DNA of 64,000 bases from Pseudomonas sp. URIL14HWK12:I12 (GCF_003097135.1 NZ_QEQL01000004.1:372001-436000); one strand, 5' to 3'. Shown: positions 1 through 7,913, counted from the stretch's first letter. Translations and numbers: made by a program. Notes: a model not told the origin generated them from the sequence alone.

Positions 1-240
1 CGAATTGGCGCTTTGCTTGAGTTTGCCAAGTACGGAGTCGACCAGACTGACGCTGGCGCCGCCCCAAACGCGCTTGGGGTAGAACAGCAGATCTGCCCCT
101 TCAGGATGGCCGCACACCTGGTCAAAATGGTCGACCAACGTGTCGTGCTCAGTGGCGAGGGTTTTAAAATCGAGGATTGACTCAATCAGGGTTGAGAATT
201 CGGCGCGAGTGTAGTGCTGCAGGGTGGGTTTGAGTTCCAT
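1..240 (-). CDS. Im/colicin-E-type bacteriocin immunity protein (partial)
   Basis: Open frame of 80 codons from an ATG at 238-240 running off the left edge, so the C-terminus is missing. A good ribosome site (AAGGAG) lies about 9 bases before the ATG. The start MELK...YT.AEF and the later HPEGADLLFYP segment match the Im2/Im7/Im9 colicin and pyocin immunity family. In that family the corresponding SDLIYYP helix contacts an HNH DNase toxin. The predicted role is cytoplasmic binding and inhibition of a DNase bacteriocin. It is third in the minus-strand bacteriocin cassette, 160 bases after the DUF6392-like gene. Family assignment is fairly secure. The partner toxin is uncertain, because the toxin in this window appears to have lost its HNH active site. 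Confidence 0.8.
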   Translation of the reverse strand, partial: MELKPTLQHYTRAEFSTLIESILDFKTLATEHDTLVDHFDQVCGHPEGADLLFYPKRVWGGASVSLVDSVLGKLKQSANS

Positions 241-400
241 CTAGAACACGCTCCTTGAAAGTTTCGAAAGACGCAGTGGCAACGCTTTGTACCCGTCAAA
301 AGCCTGGCAATGCATTCCAACAGCCGCTAGCCAGCACGCCATAAAAGTTAATCTGGAGCGTGCGAGCGAACGAGCCAAAACCGCGACTCATTATGTAAAG

Positions 401-874
401 TCATACGGTCGGCTTATCGAGACAGAAGGTAAGTTTAGAAATAGCCATATCACGACGGTAGCTGACATAAATATAGATGTCGTCGCCGTAGATACCCCTC
501 TCCTGGAACACTTCCGTCCCCCCCGTAGCACCAATGGGTTTGGGGAGCGTAATCGGCCCTGTATAGAGCAATGCATCGCCCAGTAGTACCTGTAATCGTT
601 CCCGGCTCAACGGTGTACCAAATGGCCTTGGCAATTCCCCGGTATAGGCAGCAATGTTTGGCAACACGCTGGACAACACCACATGCAGCTCGACAAACTT
701 TCCCGATTCCGCGCTAAAGGACAATTCCAGACCCAGGTCGGGCTCCAGATAGAAAAAATCATCGTCAGGAGAGTATTTGATTAGATCGTTGGTTCTGACC
801 AAACCCGCAGAGGCAAGCTCAGACTGAGTTTCCCCAAGGCCTTTTATCAGCCGCTCCAGGTCGAAAGCATTCAT
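401..874 (-). CDS. DUF6392-like pyocin immunity protein
   Basis: A 157-residue protein whose ATG overlaps the stop of the toxin gene by 4 bases (871-874). This coupling is typical of bacteriocin immunity genes. It has no signal peptide or membrane segment and looks like a small acidic cytoplasmic protein. The middle motif (GELPRPFGTPLSRE, then LLGD) and the IYGDD segment resemble the DUF6392 family found beside S-type pyocins. Its position makes it the likely cognate antidote of the C-terminal toxin domain. DNA here looks AT-richer than the housekeeping genes, as is common for exchanged toxin/immunity modules. Immunity function is inferred from position. The family name is from memory of its pattern. 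Confidence 0.65.
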   Translation of the reverse strand: MNAFDLERLIKGLGETQSELASAGLVRTNDLIKYSPDDDFFYLEPDLGLELSFSAESGKFVELHVVLSSVLPNIAAYTGELPRPFGTPLSRERLQVLLGDALLYTGPITLPKPIGATGGTEVFQERGIYGDDIYIYVSYRRDMAISKLTFCLDKPTV

Positions 875-3558
875 TCATACCAACCTTTTTCAATATTCAA
901 ATTGTGCAATTCAGCTCTCGCTTGCTCCGCCTGAGCTTCAGAAAGCCCATGCTCCAGCAATCCCGGCTTGATCGCATTGAAGTTGCTATCTACTGCCTTT
1001 CTCAAATCCAACGAGTCGATATATTTCTGCTTGCGGTTCCTGCCACCGTACGTCTCGCTCAGGCTTTGATGAACGATATCCGGAATCGCAATGCTTGCAC
1101 CATTGATCACAGCTTTATTTAACTCTTGCCCCGTCAGCCTGAATTGACGAGCTAGCAAATTGAGTCTCAGCGCGGCCTTGGATGGCATATGATCGATTTG
1201 CAGGCCATCACCTTTACTCCTCTGCTGCATCGGCACACCGTCGCCCACCTCGCCCAATACAACCGGCGGCCCAGCAAACACCAAGCCTGACTCAGGCAGA
1301 TCGTCATCTTCTCCAAACCCCGGAATGCTAGCACCGGCCTGTCCGGGCTCCACCGCTGGCAAACTTGTATTAACTGTTTCCCCTGGTTTCACCTCCATGC
1401 CCGGATACACCGCCTGCTCACCAGGCTGGGCCGGCAGTTCGCTTGGGCCTAGCAACTCCGACCCAGGTGGCACCAACGGCGTCCAGGTGCGCGAACCGCT
1501 GCTGATCGGCCAGGGCAGCAGCATTGGTTGGCGGTGCCGAGCGCCCCACTCACTGCTCGGCGCAGCCATGCGCAGATGGTCCAGATCAAACGAGCCAGCG
1601 GTCGAGGGCTGAGCGATGCGCAGCTCGAAGTGATGACGGCCGCCCATCCAGGTTGCTCTGGGCGCGTAGGGTGCAAGGCCTAGCGCCAGGCGGGCGCGAT
1701 TGGGGGGCTCGAACGCCTGGGCAAGCTCGGGGATGTCACCCAACGTGCGCCAGATTGCACGCTCTACGGCCGCTGGCGTTGCGTAGGCCCGGCCACGCAG
1801 CGGATCGGCGATTGCCGAGGGTATGGCAACGCCTTCCGGCTGGCTCGCACGCAACAGGAAGTCAGCCCCAGCTGCCTTGCCCACTCCTTCGATGTGAAGA
1901 TACCCAGGTACCGGCGGCACGAAACTGAGGTACAACGGCTCAAGCCCGGAAGCTTCGGGAAAGCAAACGATGCAGTCCTGCACGCGAGCGTCAGTACCTT
2001 CCGGCAGCTCCGATACTTCTGGCTGCGTCGTCGCCCACCCCTGCGGCAGCAACACTGGCCCAGGGGGCATGGCTGGTTGCGCCGCAAAGGCGATCTCCCG
2101 CGCCGGCTGGGAGGGCTGTTTTGCAACGTAAGCGTGCTGGTGTTCATCGAAGCCTGCCTGCACCACTGCAACGGCTGTATCGCTGCCGGCTACGAGGCGT
2201 ATTTCCAGCCCCTGCTCTACCGGGACTGGCAATACACGGTAAGGCAGGTCAACGTAGCCTGCCCCCTCGGCCAGCTCTCGCAAGCGGTCAGCTGCCAACA
2301 AGCCCACTGCAGCAGCAGGCAGGCCAACCCCGCGATAGCGCGCCCGTGCCGACCCCTCACCCAACGCTGGCGAATAGAGCGCAAGAGACACCCCAAGGCC
2401 GGCCACTTGGCCGAGGCGTCGGGCGGCGACATGGAGGAGTTCCCTGCCTGCATCGGCTACTGCCTTATGCAGCCGAGCCGTCGCTTCCTGGGCCTCCCAC
2501 AGCCGAACACGACCCGGCTCGAAGAGCAAAAGCGCGCCAGGTGCTGCCCCGCGCGGAACGACGTAGGTGTTAGCGACGGCCATCAGCTTGCGTCGAGCGG
2601 CCTCATCGACCCGGTACTTGTGCCGGATCTGTTCCCGACGCTGGCCTTGCGCCTCCAAGCGCCTGGCCTTCCAGGCTTCCCATTCACGCCAGTACAGCTG
2701 CCTCGCGACGTACTGGACGGCAAGCGCATCACTTTTAGCCTGCAGCTGCCGTATCGCCTCATCCAGCAGTCGCGCCTCTTGCGCGGCGATATAGGCTTGC
2801 TGCCATCGCCTGTGTAACGCGTGCCCCGCCTCGTCACTACCGGCGCTAAGCTGTGCCAGAACTGACCGGTAGGCGTCGCTGTGCAGCGAGAGCGGATCAT
2901 GCTGCTCAAACAGAGACACAGCACGCCTGGCATCTCGCTGGGTGATCGTTTCCGCGATCAAGCCGTCGATCTCGGCCTTATCCTTGGAAATCAGATAGAG
3001 GTCCCAGCGCTCATCCCTGAGCCGGTTGATGGGCCCCCGCGCAGCCCGTATCCGCGCGGCTACGGCCTCGGGCAAGGCCTCAAGCTGGGCTTGATAAGCG
3101 GCTGCCCAGCGTGACATGAGGGTCTGTTGATGCTGGGCCAGGCCACCAAGCAACTGGTCATGGGCGGCTTGGCGCGCGGCCAGCTCAGCGCGGGCGCGAG
3201 CCTCAAGGGCGGCACGTATGGCCTTCTTTCGCTTTCTAGCCTTTTTGCGGCTATTACCACCGAACCCGCCGCTTAGGGAAAAGCCGCCCCCAGAGCCGGA
3301 GCTGAAATGAAAGCCCGCAGCCCATCCACCGCCCCCCACCCCCTGCCCGGCGCCAGTGCCCCCTGCTTGGCCTGCACCTGAATCAGGAAACGGAACAGGG
3401 CCACTGGGTAGCGCCCCAGGCTCGCCGGTACCGGAACCAGAACCGGAACCGGAACCGGAAATCGAGCCCGCGGCCCCGGCCCCGGTACCCGCGCCGGCTT
3501 CCCCTGGCCCGCCGGAGGGCACGTTGGACTTCGTTACCCACAGATGTTTTTCAGCCAT
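871..3558 (-). CDS. S-type pyocin / colicin-like bacteriocin with a novel C-terminal toxin domain
   Basis: An 895-residue modular bacteriocin. Residues 10-100 are Gly/Ser-rich and probably disordered, as in colicin translocation regions. Residues 104-310 are basic and then helical, probably a receptor/coiled-coil region. Residues about 500-600 carry the Pyocin_S-type segment (IVCFPEASGLEPLYLSF). Residues 599-676 follow the pattern of the colicin E9 HNH DNase (PEL, GLAPYAP, GGR, FEL, DLDHLR), but the catalytic His-His pair is replaced by R647-I648. After a Pro/Gly-rich linker, residues 780-895 form another domain with D789-H790-M-P-S and H830...TYGGRN. This is likely a nuclease-type toxin of a polymorphic-toxin family I cannot name. 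The start is supported by AAGGA about 9 bases upstream. There is no signal peptide and no lysis gene is visible. Confidence 0.85.
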   Translation of the reverse strand: MAEKHLWVTKSNVPSGGPGEAGAGTGAGAAGSISGSGSGSGSGTGEPGALPSGPVPFPDSGAGQAGGTGAGQGVGGGGWAAGFHFSSGSGGGFSLSGGFGGNSRKKARKRKKAIRAALEARARAELAARQAAHDQLLGGLAQHQQTLMSRWAAAYQAQLEALPEAVAARIRAARGPINRLRDERWDLYLISKDKAEIDGLIAETITQRDARRAVSLFEQHDPLSLHSDAYRSVLAQLSAGSDEAGHALHRRWQQAYIAAQEARLLDEAIRQLQAKSDALAVQYVARQLYWREWEAWKARRLEAQGQRREQIRHKYRVDEAARRKLMAVANTYVVPRGAAPGALLLFEPGRVRLWEAQEATARLHKAVADAGRELLHVAARRLGQVAGLGVSLALYSPALGEGSARARYRGVGLPAAAVGLLAADRLRELAEGAGYVDLPYRVLPVPVEQGLEIRLVAGSDTAVAVVQAGFDEHQHAYVAKQPSQPAREIAFAAQPAMPPGPVLLPQGWATTQPEVSELPEGTDARVQDCIVCFPEASGLEPLYLSFVPPVPGYLHIEGVGKAAGADFLLRASQPEGVAIPSAIADPLRGRAYATPAAVERAIWRTLGDIPELAQAFEPPNRARLALGLAPYAPRATWMGGRHHFELRIAQPSTAGSFDLDHLRMAAPSSEWGARHRQPMLLPWPISSGSRTWTPLVPPGSELLGPSELPAQPGEQAVYPGMEVKPGETVNTSLPAVEPGQAGASIPGFGEDDDLPESGLVFAGPPVVLGEVGDGVPMQQRSKGDGLQIDHMPSKAALRLNLLARQFRLTGQELNKAVINGASIAIPDIVHQSLSETYGGRNRKQKYIDSLDLRKAVDSNFNAIKPGLLEHGLSEAQAEQARAELHNLNIEKGWYE
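3431..3460. repeat. Hexanucleotide tandem repeat (ccggaa-like) in toxin gene
   Basis: About five imperfect copies of a six-base unit (ccggaa/ccagaa) encode alternating Gly-Ser residues near residues 33-44 of the toxin. Each unit adds two codons, so slippage would lengthen or shorten the Gly-Ser linker without a frameshift. Confidence 0.7.
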
Positions 3559-3567
3559 ACGTCACTT

Positions 3568-3589
3568 CCTTGTGCGTGATGGCACAAGG
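3568..3589 (-). promoter_or_regulatory. Inverted repeat overlapping the toxin ribosome-binding site
   Basis: Perfect 8-base inverted repeat, CCTTGTGC and GCACAAGG, with a 6-base spacer, ending about 9 bases before the toxin ATG. On the toxin mRNA the second arm contains the AAGG of the Shine-Dalgarno sequence, so folding would mask it. It could equally be a DNA operator. Structure is seen; function is inferred. Confidence 0.5.
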
Positions 3590-3609
3590 TGGCGTAGGGA
3601 CGGTTCGAG

Positions 3610-3629
3610 CCAGCGGTACATAACGCTGG
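3610..3629. promoter_or_regulatory. 20-bp dyad upstream of the toxin gene
   Basis: CCAGCG, eight bases, then CGCTGG: a symmetric dyad 52-71 bases before the toxin start. It lacks the CTGT/ACAG ends of a LexA box. It is a candidate operator for a pyocin regulator only. Confidence 0.25.
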
Positions 3630-3688
3630 GCTGCCGCTTCAAGGCTCGCGTTGCGCTAGCCAAGCGGAAAAGAGTGCGGAAACTAAAA

Positions 3689-3713
3689 AAGGCAGCCAAA
3701 ATGGCTGCCTTTT
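3689..3713 (-). terminator. Rho-independent terminator after the tRNA operon
   Basis: Seven-base stem GGCAGCC/GGCTGCC with a five-base loop, flanked by A-runs on one side and T-runs on the other, so it can work in both directions. It lies downstream of tRNA-Asp on the minus strand and separates the tRNA operon from the bacteriocin promoter region. Confidence 0.8.
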
Positions 3714-3757
3714 CAAGGATGCTCTGGAATGTTCAATGGGTTCCAAAGCTTCTGATA

Positions 3758-3834
3758 TGGCGCAGCGGACGGGACTCGAACCCGCGACCCCCGGCGTGAC
3801 AGGCCGGTATTCTAACCGACTGAACTACCGCTGC
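3758..3834 (-). tRNA. tRNA-Asp (GTC)
   Basis: A 77-base cloverleaf with encoded CCA. The acceptor arm GCAGCGG pairs with CCGCTGC. The anticodon loop reads CTGTCAC, giving anticodon GTC, and the T arm contains GGTTCGAGTCC. It is the second gene of a two-tRNA operon transcribed toward the terminator at 3689-3713. Confidence 0.95.
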
Positions 3835-3855
3835 GCGATACACCTCGTGAGCGAG

Positions 3856-3931
3856 TGGTGGGTGATGACGGGATCGAACCGCCGACCCTCTGCTTGTAAG
3901 GCAGATGCTCTCCCGGCTGAGCTAATCACCC
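3856..3931 (-). tRNA. tRNA-Val (TAC)
   Basis: A 76-base cloverleaf with encoded CCA. The acceptor arm GGGTGAT pairs with ATCACCC. The anticodon loop CTTACAA gives anticodon TAC, and the T loop GTTCGATCC is standard. It is the first gene of the tRNA-Val/tRNA-Asp pair, 21 bases before tRNA-Asp. Confidence 0.95.
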
Positions 3932-3953
3932 TTCGTCTCTCGGTGTGGCGCGC

Positions 3954-3982
3954 ATTCTACGGAGGCGCTTCCACGCTGGCAA
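3954..3982 (-). promoter_or_regulatory. Sigma-70 promoter of the tRNA-Val/tRNA-Asp operon
   Basis: On the minus strand TTGCCA (3977-3982), a 17-base spacer and TAGAAT (3954-3959) lie just upstream of tRNA-Val. They are followed by a GC-rich discriminator (GCGCGCC), typical of stringently controlled stable-RNA promoters. Confidence 0.75.
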
Positions 3983-4093
3983 GCGTTTTTTCAAAATAAT
4001 TTTTCAGCGGTTTCAATAACCTAGCCTACGGTTGGCTTACCGCCCCACAGAGAGAATAATGCGCCCCCTATGCCTTAAGGAGACGCACGCCCC

Positions 4094-5014
4094 ATGTGGT
4101 TCAAGAACCTGCTTGTCTATCGCCTGACCCAGGACATCCCCTTCGACCCGCAAGCACTGGAAGACGCCCTGGCAAGCAAGCCTGCCCGCCCCTGCGCCAG
4201 CCAGGAATTGGCCACCTACGGCTTCGTCGCGCCGTTCGGCAAGGGCCCGGATGCGCCACTGGCACATGTGAGCGGGGACTTTCTCCTGGTAGCGGCACGC
4301 AAGGAAGAACGCATCCTGCCGGGCAGCGTGGTGCGCGATGCGGTCAAGGAGAAGGTTGAGGAAATCGAAGCCGAGCAGATGCGCAAGGTCTATAAAAAGG
4401 AGCGCGACCAGATCAAGGACGAGATCATCCAGGCTTTCCTGCCGCGCGCCTTCATTCGCCGCTCCAGCACCTTTGCCGCCATCGCCCCCAAGCAAGGGCT
4501 GATTCTGGTCAACTCAGCTAGCGCCAAGCGTGCCGAAGACCTGCTTTCCACCCTGCGCGAGGTGCTTGGCACCCTGCCCGTGCGCCCGCTGACCGTAAAA
4601 ATCGCACCGACCGCCACCCTGACCGACTGGGTCAAAACGCAAAAAACGGCTGCCGACTTCTTCGTGCTCGACGAGTGCGAGCTGCGCGACAGCGGCGAAG
4701 ACGGCGGCATCGTGCGCTGCAAGCGCCAGGACCTGACCAGCGACGAAATCCAACTGCACCTGAACACTGGCAAGCTGGTTACCCAGCTGTCGCTGGCCTG
4801 GCAAGACAAACTCTCTTTCGTGCTCGACGACAAGCTGATCATCAAGCGCCTGCGTTTCGAAGAGCTGCTGCAGGAGCAGGCGGAGCAGGATGGCGGCGAT
4901 GACGACCTGGGCCAGCAAGATGCAAGCTTCACGCTGATGATGCTGACGTTCGGCGAATTCCTGCCGGCGCTGTTTGAGGCATTGGGTGGCGAAGACACCC
5001 CTCAGGGTCTCTGA
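4094..5014 (+). CDS. rdgC: Recombination-associated protein RdgC
   Basis: A 306-residue protein matching RdgC in length and in its start ([13 protein letters not shown]) and acidic end. RdgC forms a ring-shaped dimer that binds double-stranded DNA without sequence preference and limits RecA filament formation. Family features visible are the early FVAPFG segment, a long charged helix around residues 85-115, and the PTATLTDWV region. It is a cytoplasmic single gene with SD AAGGAG 10-12 bases upstream. It follows the divergent tRNA promoter. Assignment is firm. Confidence 0.95.
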   Translation: MWFKNLLVYRLTQDIPFDPQALEDALASKPARPCASQELATYGFVAPFGKGPDAPLAHVSGDFLLVAARKEERILPGSVVRDAVKEKVEEIEAEQMRKVYKKERDQIKDEIIQAFLPRAFIRRSSTFAAIAPKQGLILVNSASAKRAEDLLSTLREVLGTLPVRPLTVKIAPTATLTDWVKTQKTAADFFVLDECELRDSGEDGGIVRCKRQDLTSDEIQLHLNTGKLVTQLSLAWQDKLSFVLDDKLIIKRLRFEELLQEQAEQDGGDDDLGQQDASFTLMMLTFGEFLPALFEALGGEDTPQGL

Positions 5015-5046
5015 AGCCCCATACATACTTATAAGAAGGAAACTCC

Positions 5047-5970
5047 ATGCGCGCCCTCGCCGCCCTCAGCCGCTTCGTCGGCAACACCTTCGCCTGGTGG
5101 GTATTGCTGTTCGCCATCCTGGCGTTTTTTCAGCCTGGCTGGTTCATCGCGCTGAAAGTGGCCATCGTGCCGCTGCTGGGGCTGGTCATGTTCGGCATGG
5201 GGCTGACACTCAAGCTGGACGACTTCGCTGCCGTGTTCCGCCAACCCTGGCGGGTCGGCCTGGGCTGCATCGCACATTTTGTCATCATGCCGGGCGTGGC
5301 CTGGCTGTTGTGCCAGGCATTTCACCTTCCGCCGGAGATCGCCGTAGGCGTGATTCTGGTGGGCTGCTGCCCCAGCGGCACCTCGTCCAACGTGATGACT
5401 TGGCTTGCCAAAGGCGACCTGGCCTTGTCGGTGGCCATTGCCGCCGTCACCACGTTGATCGCGCCTCTGGCGACTCCCGCGCTGATCTGGCTGCTGGCTT
5501 CGGCCTGGATGCCGGTCTCGTTCTGGGACATGTTCATCTCGATCCTTCAGTTCGTGATGCTGCCAATCGTGCTCGGCGTGCTTGCGCAGCGCCTGCTGGG
5601 CGAGAAGGTACAGCTTGCGGTGGAGGTCCTGCCGTTGGTGTCGGTGGTGAGCATCGTGATGATCGTCTGCGCCGTGGTTGCTGCCAGCCAGGCGAAAATC
5701 GCCGAGTCTGGCTTGCTGATCATGCTGGTGGTGATCTTGCACAACAGCTTCGGCTACGCGCTGGGTTATGGCACCGCGCGGCTGTTCGGCCTGCCGCTGG
5801 CGCAGCGCAAGTCGCTGGCGCTTGAAGTGGGCATGCAGAATTCGGGGCTGGGCGCAGCATTGGCCGCGGCGCACATTTCACCGCTGGCCGCCGTGCCGAG
5901 CGCATTGTTCAGCGTGTGGCACAACATCAGCGGTGCGCTGCTCTCGACCTTTTTCCGTCGGCTTAAATAG
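5047..5970 (+). CDS. Bile acid:sodium symporter family (BASS) transporter
   Basis: A 307-residue inner-membrane protein with about ten hydrophobic segments. The family motifs are GMGLTLKLDDF near residues 55-65, GCCPSGTSSNVMTWLAKGD near 115-133, and EVGMQNSGLGAALA near 260. These contain the crossed-helix sodium-binding region of BASS proteins. Close relatives include bacterial YocS and PanS, which carry organic acids or pantoate-like compounds; bile acids are not implied. SD AAGGA lies just before the ATG. The substrate cannot be read from sequence. Confidence 0.88.
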   Translation: MRALAALSRFVGNTFAWWVLLFAILAFFQPGWFIALKVAIVPLLGLVMFGMGLTLKLDDFAAVFRQPWRVGLGCIAHFVIMPGVAWLLCQAFHLPPEIAVGVILVGCCPSGTSSNVMTWLAKGDLALSVAIAAVTTLIAPLATPALIWLLASAWMPVSFWDMFISILQFVMLPIVLGVLAQRLLGEKVQLAVEVLPLVSVVSIVMIVCAVVAASQAKIAESGLLIMLVVILHNSFGYALGYGTARLFGLPLAQRKSLALEVGMQNSGLGAALAAAHISPLAAVPSALFSVWHNISGALLSTFFRRLK

Positions 5971-6080
5971 GCGACGGCCGGGTTTGCCTGGTTCAAGGAG
6001 CCGGGCCTGCCATCGCTCGATCAGGCGGCAGGCTGAGCACCAAAAACGCGGCTTCGCCCGCACGCATCTTCATGGGAAAG

Positions 6081-6638
6081 CTACTGCTTGGCATCCGCCG
6101 GGTGCGGCACCACGAAGGCTTCGATACCCTGGCTGGCCATCAGCTCGGCCTTCTTGGCCTGTGCCTCGGCTTGGGTGGCGAAGGGGCCAAGGTACACTTC
6201 GGTCTTGCCGTTACGGGTGGCGACGTTGGCAACGAAGCCCTTTTCGATCAGCCGCGAGGTCATGTCGCTGAGCGCGCCCATGGCGTTGTCGGCGATGCGC
6301 ACCTCCCAGCCATTGCCGGCGTCTGCCTCAGCCTGCTCAGGCGCCGGCGAGCCGCAGATGGTGCGCACCGCCTCGTTATCACCTCGAGGGTCGAGAATGG
6401 CGTGGTAGCCATCCTCGGCCTTGATGGCGACATAGCTGACATAGGGGGTGTAGTTACCTGCCGCGTCCTTGCCGCGCACCTGCCCACACACATTGCCCTG
6501 GGCCAGCGGGCGCACGTTGGCGAACTTGGCCGTGGACGGATTCTCCAGTTGGGCCGCCACCGCCTTATGGGCCTGGGTGACATCGTTATCGCAACCGGCC
6601 AGGGCCAGCAGCGCGGCCGCTACCATCAACTTGCGCAC
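6081..6638 (-). CDS. SPOR-domain lipoprotein
   Basis: A 185-residue protein. I use the GTG at 6636-6638 because GAGGAG precedes it and it begins a clean lipoprotein signal (MRKLMVAAALLALAGC). An upstream ATG would give an unlikely N-terminus. The mature part is a small periplasmic region and then a C-terminal SPOR-like repeat (about residues 110-180: WEVRIADNAMGAL, VYLGPFATQAEAQAK). SPOR domains bind denuded glycan strands at the septum, so an envelope or cell-division role is plausible. It stands alone between a transporter and a divergent small gene. Confidence 0.8.
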   Translation of the reverse strand: MRKLMVAAALLALAGCDNDVTQAHKAVAAQLENPSTAKFANVRPLAQGNVCGQVRGKDAAGNYTPYVSYVAIKAEDGYHAILDPRGDNEAVRTICGSPAPEQAEADAGNGWEVRIADNAMGALSDMTSRLIEKGFVANVATRNGKTEVYLGPFATQAEAQAKKAELMASQGIEAFVVPHPADAKQ

Positions 6639-6744
6639 GGGAACTCCTCTCTTACATGCAAGGGGGGCGGCGATTCTAGCACCAAGGGCTGGCCCACGAT
6701 GTGGCATGATGTCGCCCTGCCCTACCGCTTCTGAGAATACGCCC

Positions 6745-7035
6745 ATGATTGCCAAACAAGACCGCCAGCAGGCCGCGCTCGACGCTTATCTGGCCCAGCA
6801 TCCGCAACTGGCCGAGGAGATCGCCTCGCTGAGCGAAGCCGAACAGCAGCAGCAGGTCCAGTGGGCGTTCGAGGACGCTGCCGACGACCGCGGCCTGCAA
6901 CCTTGGGAATACGCGCTGGAATTGATCGCCGAAAGCCCCGAGCAACTTCGTGACATGCGCCTGGAAACTCACAGGGAAGTGGCCGAGGCCCTAGGCATGA
7001 GTTGGGAGGAGTATTGCCAGTTCAATGAGTTGTAA
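6745..7035 (+). CDS. Small acidic hypothetical protein (DUF6388-like)
   Basis: A 96-residue acidic, probably all-helical cytoplasmic protein, starting at ATG 6745. The segments LSEAEQQQQVQWAFED and EVAEALGMSWEEYCQFNEL resemble the Pseudomonas DUF6388 family. No catalytic motif, signal peptide or membrane segment is visible. Function is unknown, and the family name is a recollection of the pattern. Confidence 0.75.
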   Translation: MIAKQDRQQAALDAYLAQHPQLAEEIASLSEAEQQQQVQWAFEDAADDRGLQPWEYALELIAESPEQLRDMRLETHREVAEALGMSWEEYCQFNEL

Positions 7036-7091
7036 GGGACTTCCCTTCCCATCAACTCAAAAAGGCCGCCACCTCCCCCCATCGGTCACGG

Positions 7092-7913
7092 TCAACCTTT
7101 TGCGGCGAACGCCACAGCCTCTTCGACCAGCGCAGGCTCTGGGCGAACCCCGGTGTAAAGCACGAACTGCTCCAGCGCCTGCAGCGCCACCACCTCCAGG
7201 CCGGTGATCACAGATTTGCCTAGGCTATCGGCCAGCTCGATGAGTGGCGTACGCGGCGGCAGTGCCACCACGTCGAACACAACCTCGGCCGCTGCCACCA
7301 TGGCGTGCGGGAAGGCCAAGGCCTGTGCCTGCGGCCCACCCGCCATGCCCAGCGGCGTTACATTGACCAGCAACTGCGCCTCCACGCCATCAGGTTCGGC
7401 CTGCCAGGCGAAGCCGCAGGCCTTGGCTAGTGCCGGGCCAGCCTCGGTGTTACGGGCAACCAGCGTGACCTGCGTGAAGCCTGCATCTCGAAACGCGCAC
7501 GCAACTGCCTTACCCATCCCGCCGCTGCCCCGCAAAGCCACCCGTAACCCCGGTTCGAGGCGATGCTGGCGAATCAAATGGCGGATGGCGATGTAGTCGG
7601 TGTTGTAGGCGGTGAGCCGGCCGCTATCGTTGACCAGCGTATTGACCGAAGCGATTGCCGCCGCAGAGGGGTCCATGGCATCGACCCATTCGATGCAGGC
7701 TTCCTTGAAAGGCATCGACACTGCGCAACCTCGAATACCCAATGCCCTTACACCCCCGATCGCCGCCGGCAGGTCGGTGGTGGTGAATGCCTTGTAAAGG
7801 AAGTTAAGCCCCAGCCGATCGTATAGGTAGTTGTGAAATCGCGTGCCAAAGTTGCCCGGGCGCGCGGCGAGCGACATGCACAACAGAGTGTCTTTGTTCG
7901 GAACCTTCAGCAC
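7092..7913 (-). CDS. Shikimate-dehydrogenase-like protein (SdhL type)
   Basis: A 273-residue member of the shikimate/quinate dehydrogenase family. The N-terminal half carries the conserved catalytic lysine (VSMPFK, K70), and NT (91-92) and NTD (104-106) segments follow. The Rossmann nucleotide loop is RGSGGMGKAV near residue 128. It is divergent from the canonical AroE and resembles the HI0607/SdhL subgroup, which shows low activity on shikimate. The main aroE is therefore probably elsewhere. It is transcribed alone, and convergent with the preceding small gene. Confidence 0.82.
   Translation of the reverse strand: MLKVPNKDTLLCMSLAARPGNFGTRFHNYLYDRLGLNFLYKAFTTTDLPAAIGGVRALGIRGCAVSMPFKEACIEWVDAMDPSAAAIASVNTLVNDSGRLTAYNTDYIAIRHLIRQHRLEPGLRVALRGSGGMGKAVACAFRDAGFTQVTLVARNTEAGPALAKACGFAWQAEPDGVEAQLLVNVTPLGMAGGPQAQALAFPHAMVAAAEVVFDVVALPPRTPLIELADSLGKSVITGLEVVALQALEQFVLYTGVRPEPALVEEAVAFAAKG

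Noticed and set aside
287..586. 99-residue plus-strand frame over the DUF6392-like gene
   Set aside because: It is antisense to the immunity gene and crosses the intergenic gap; no ribosome site or family pattern supports it.
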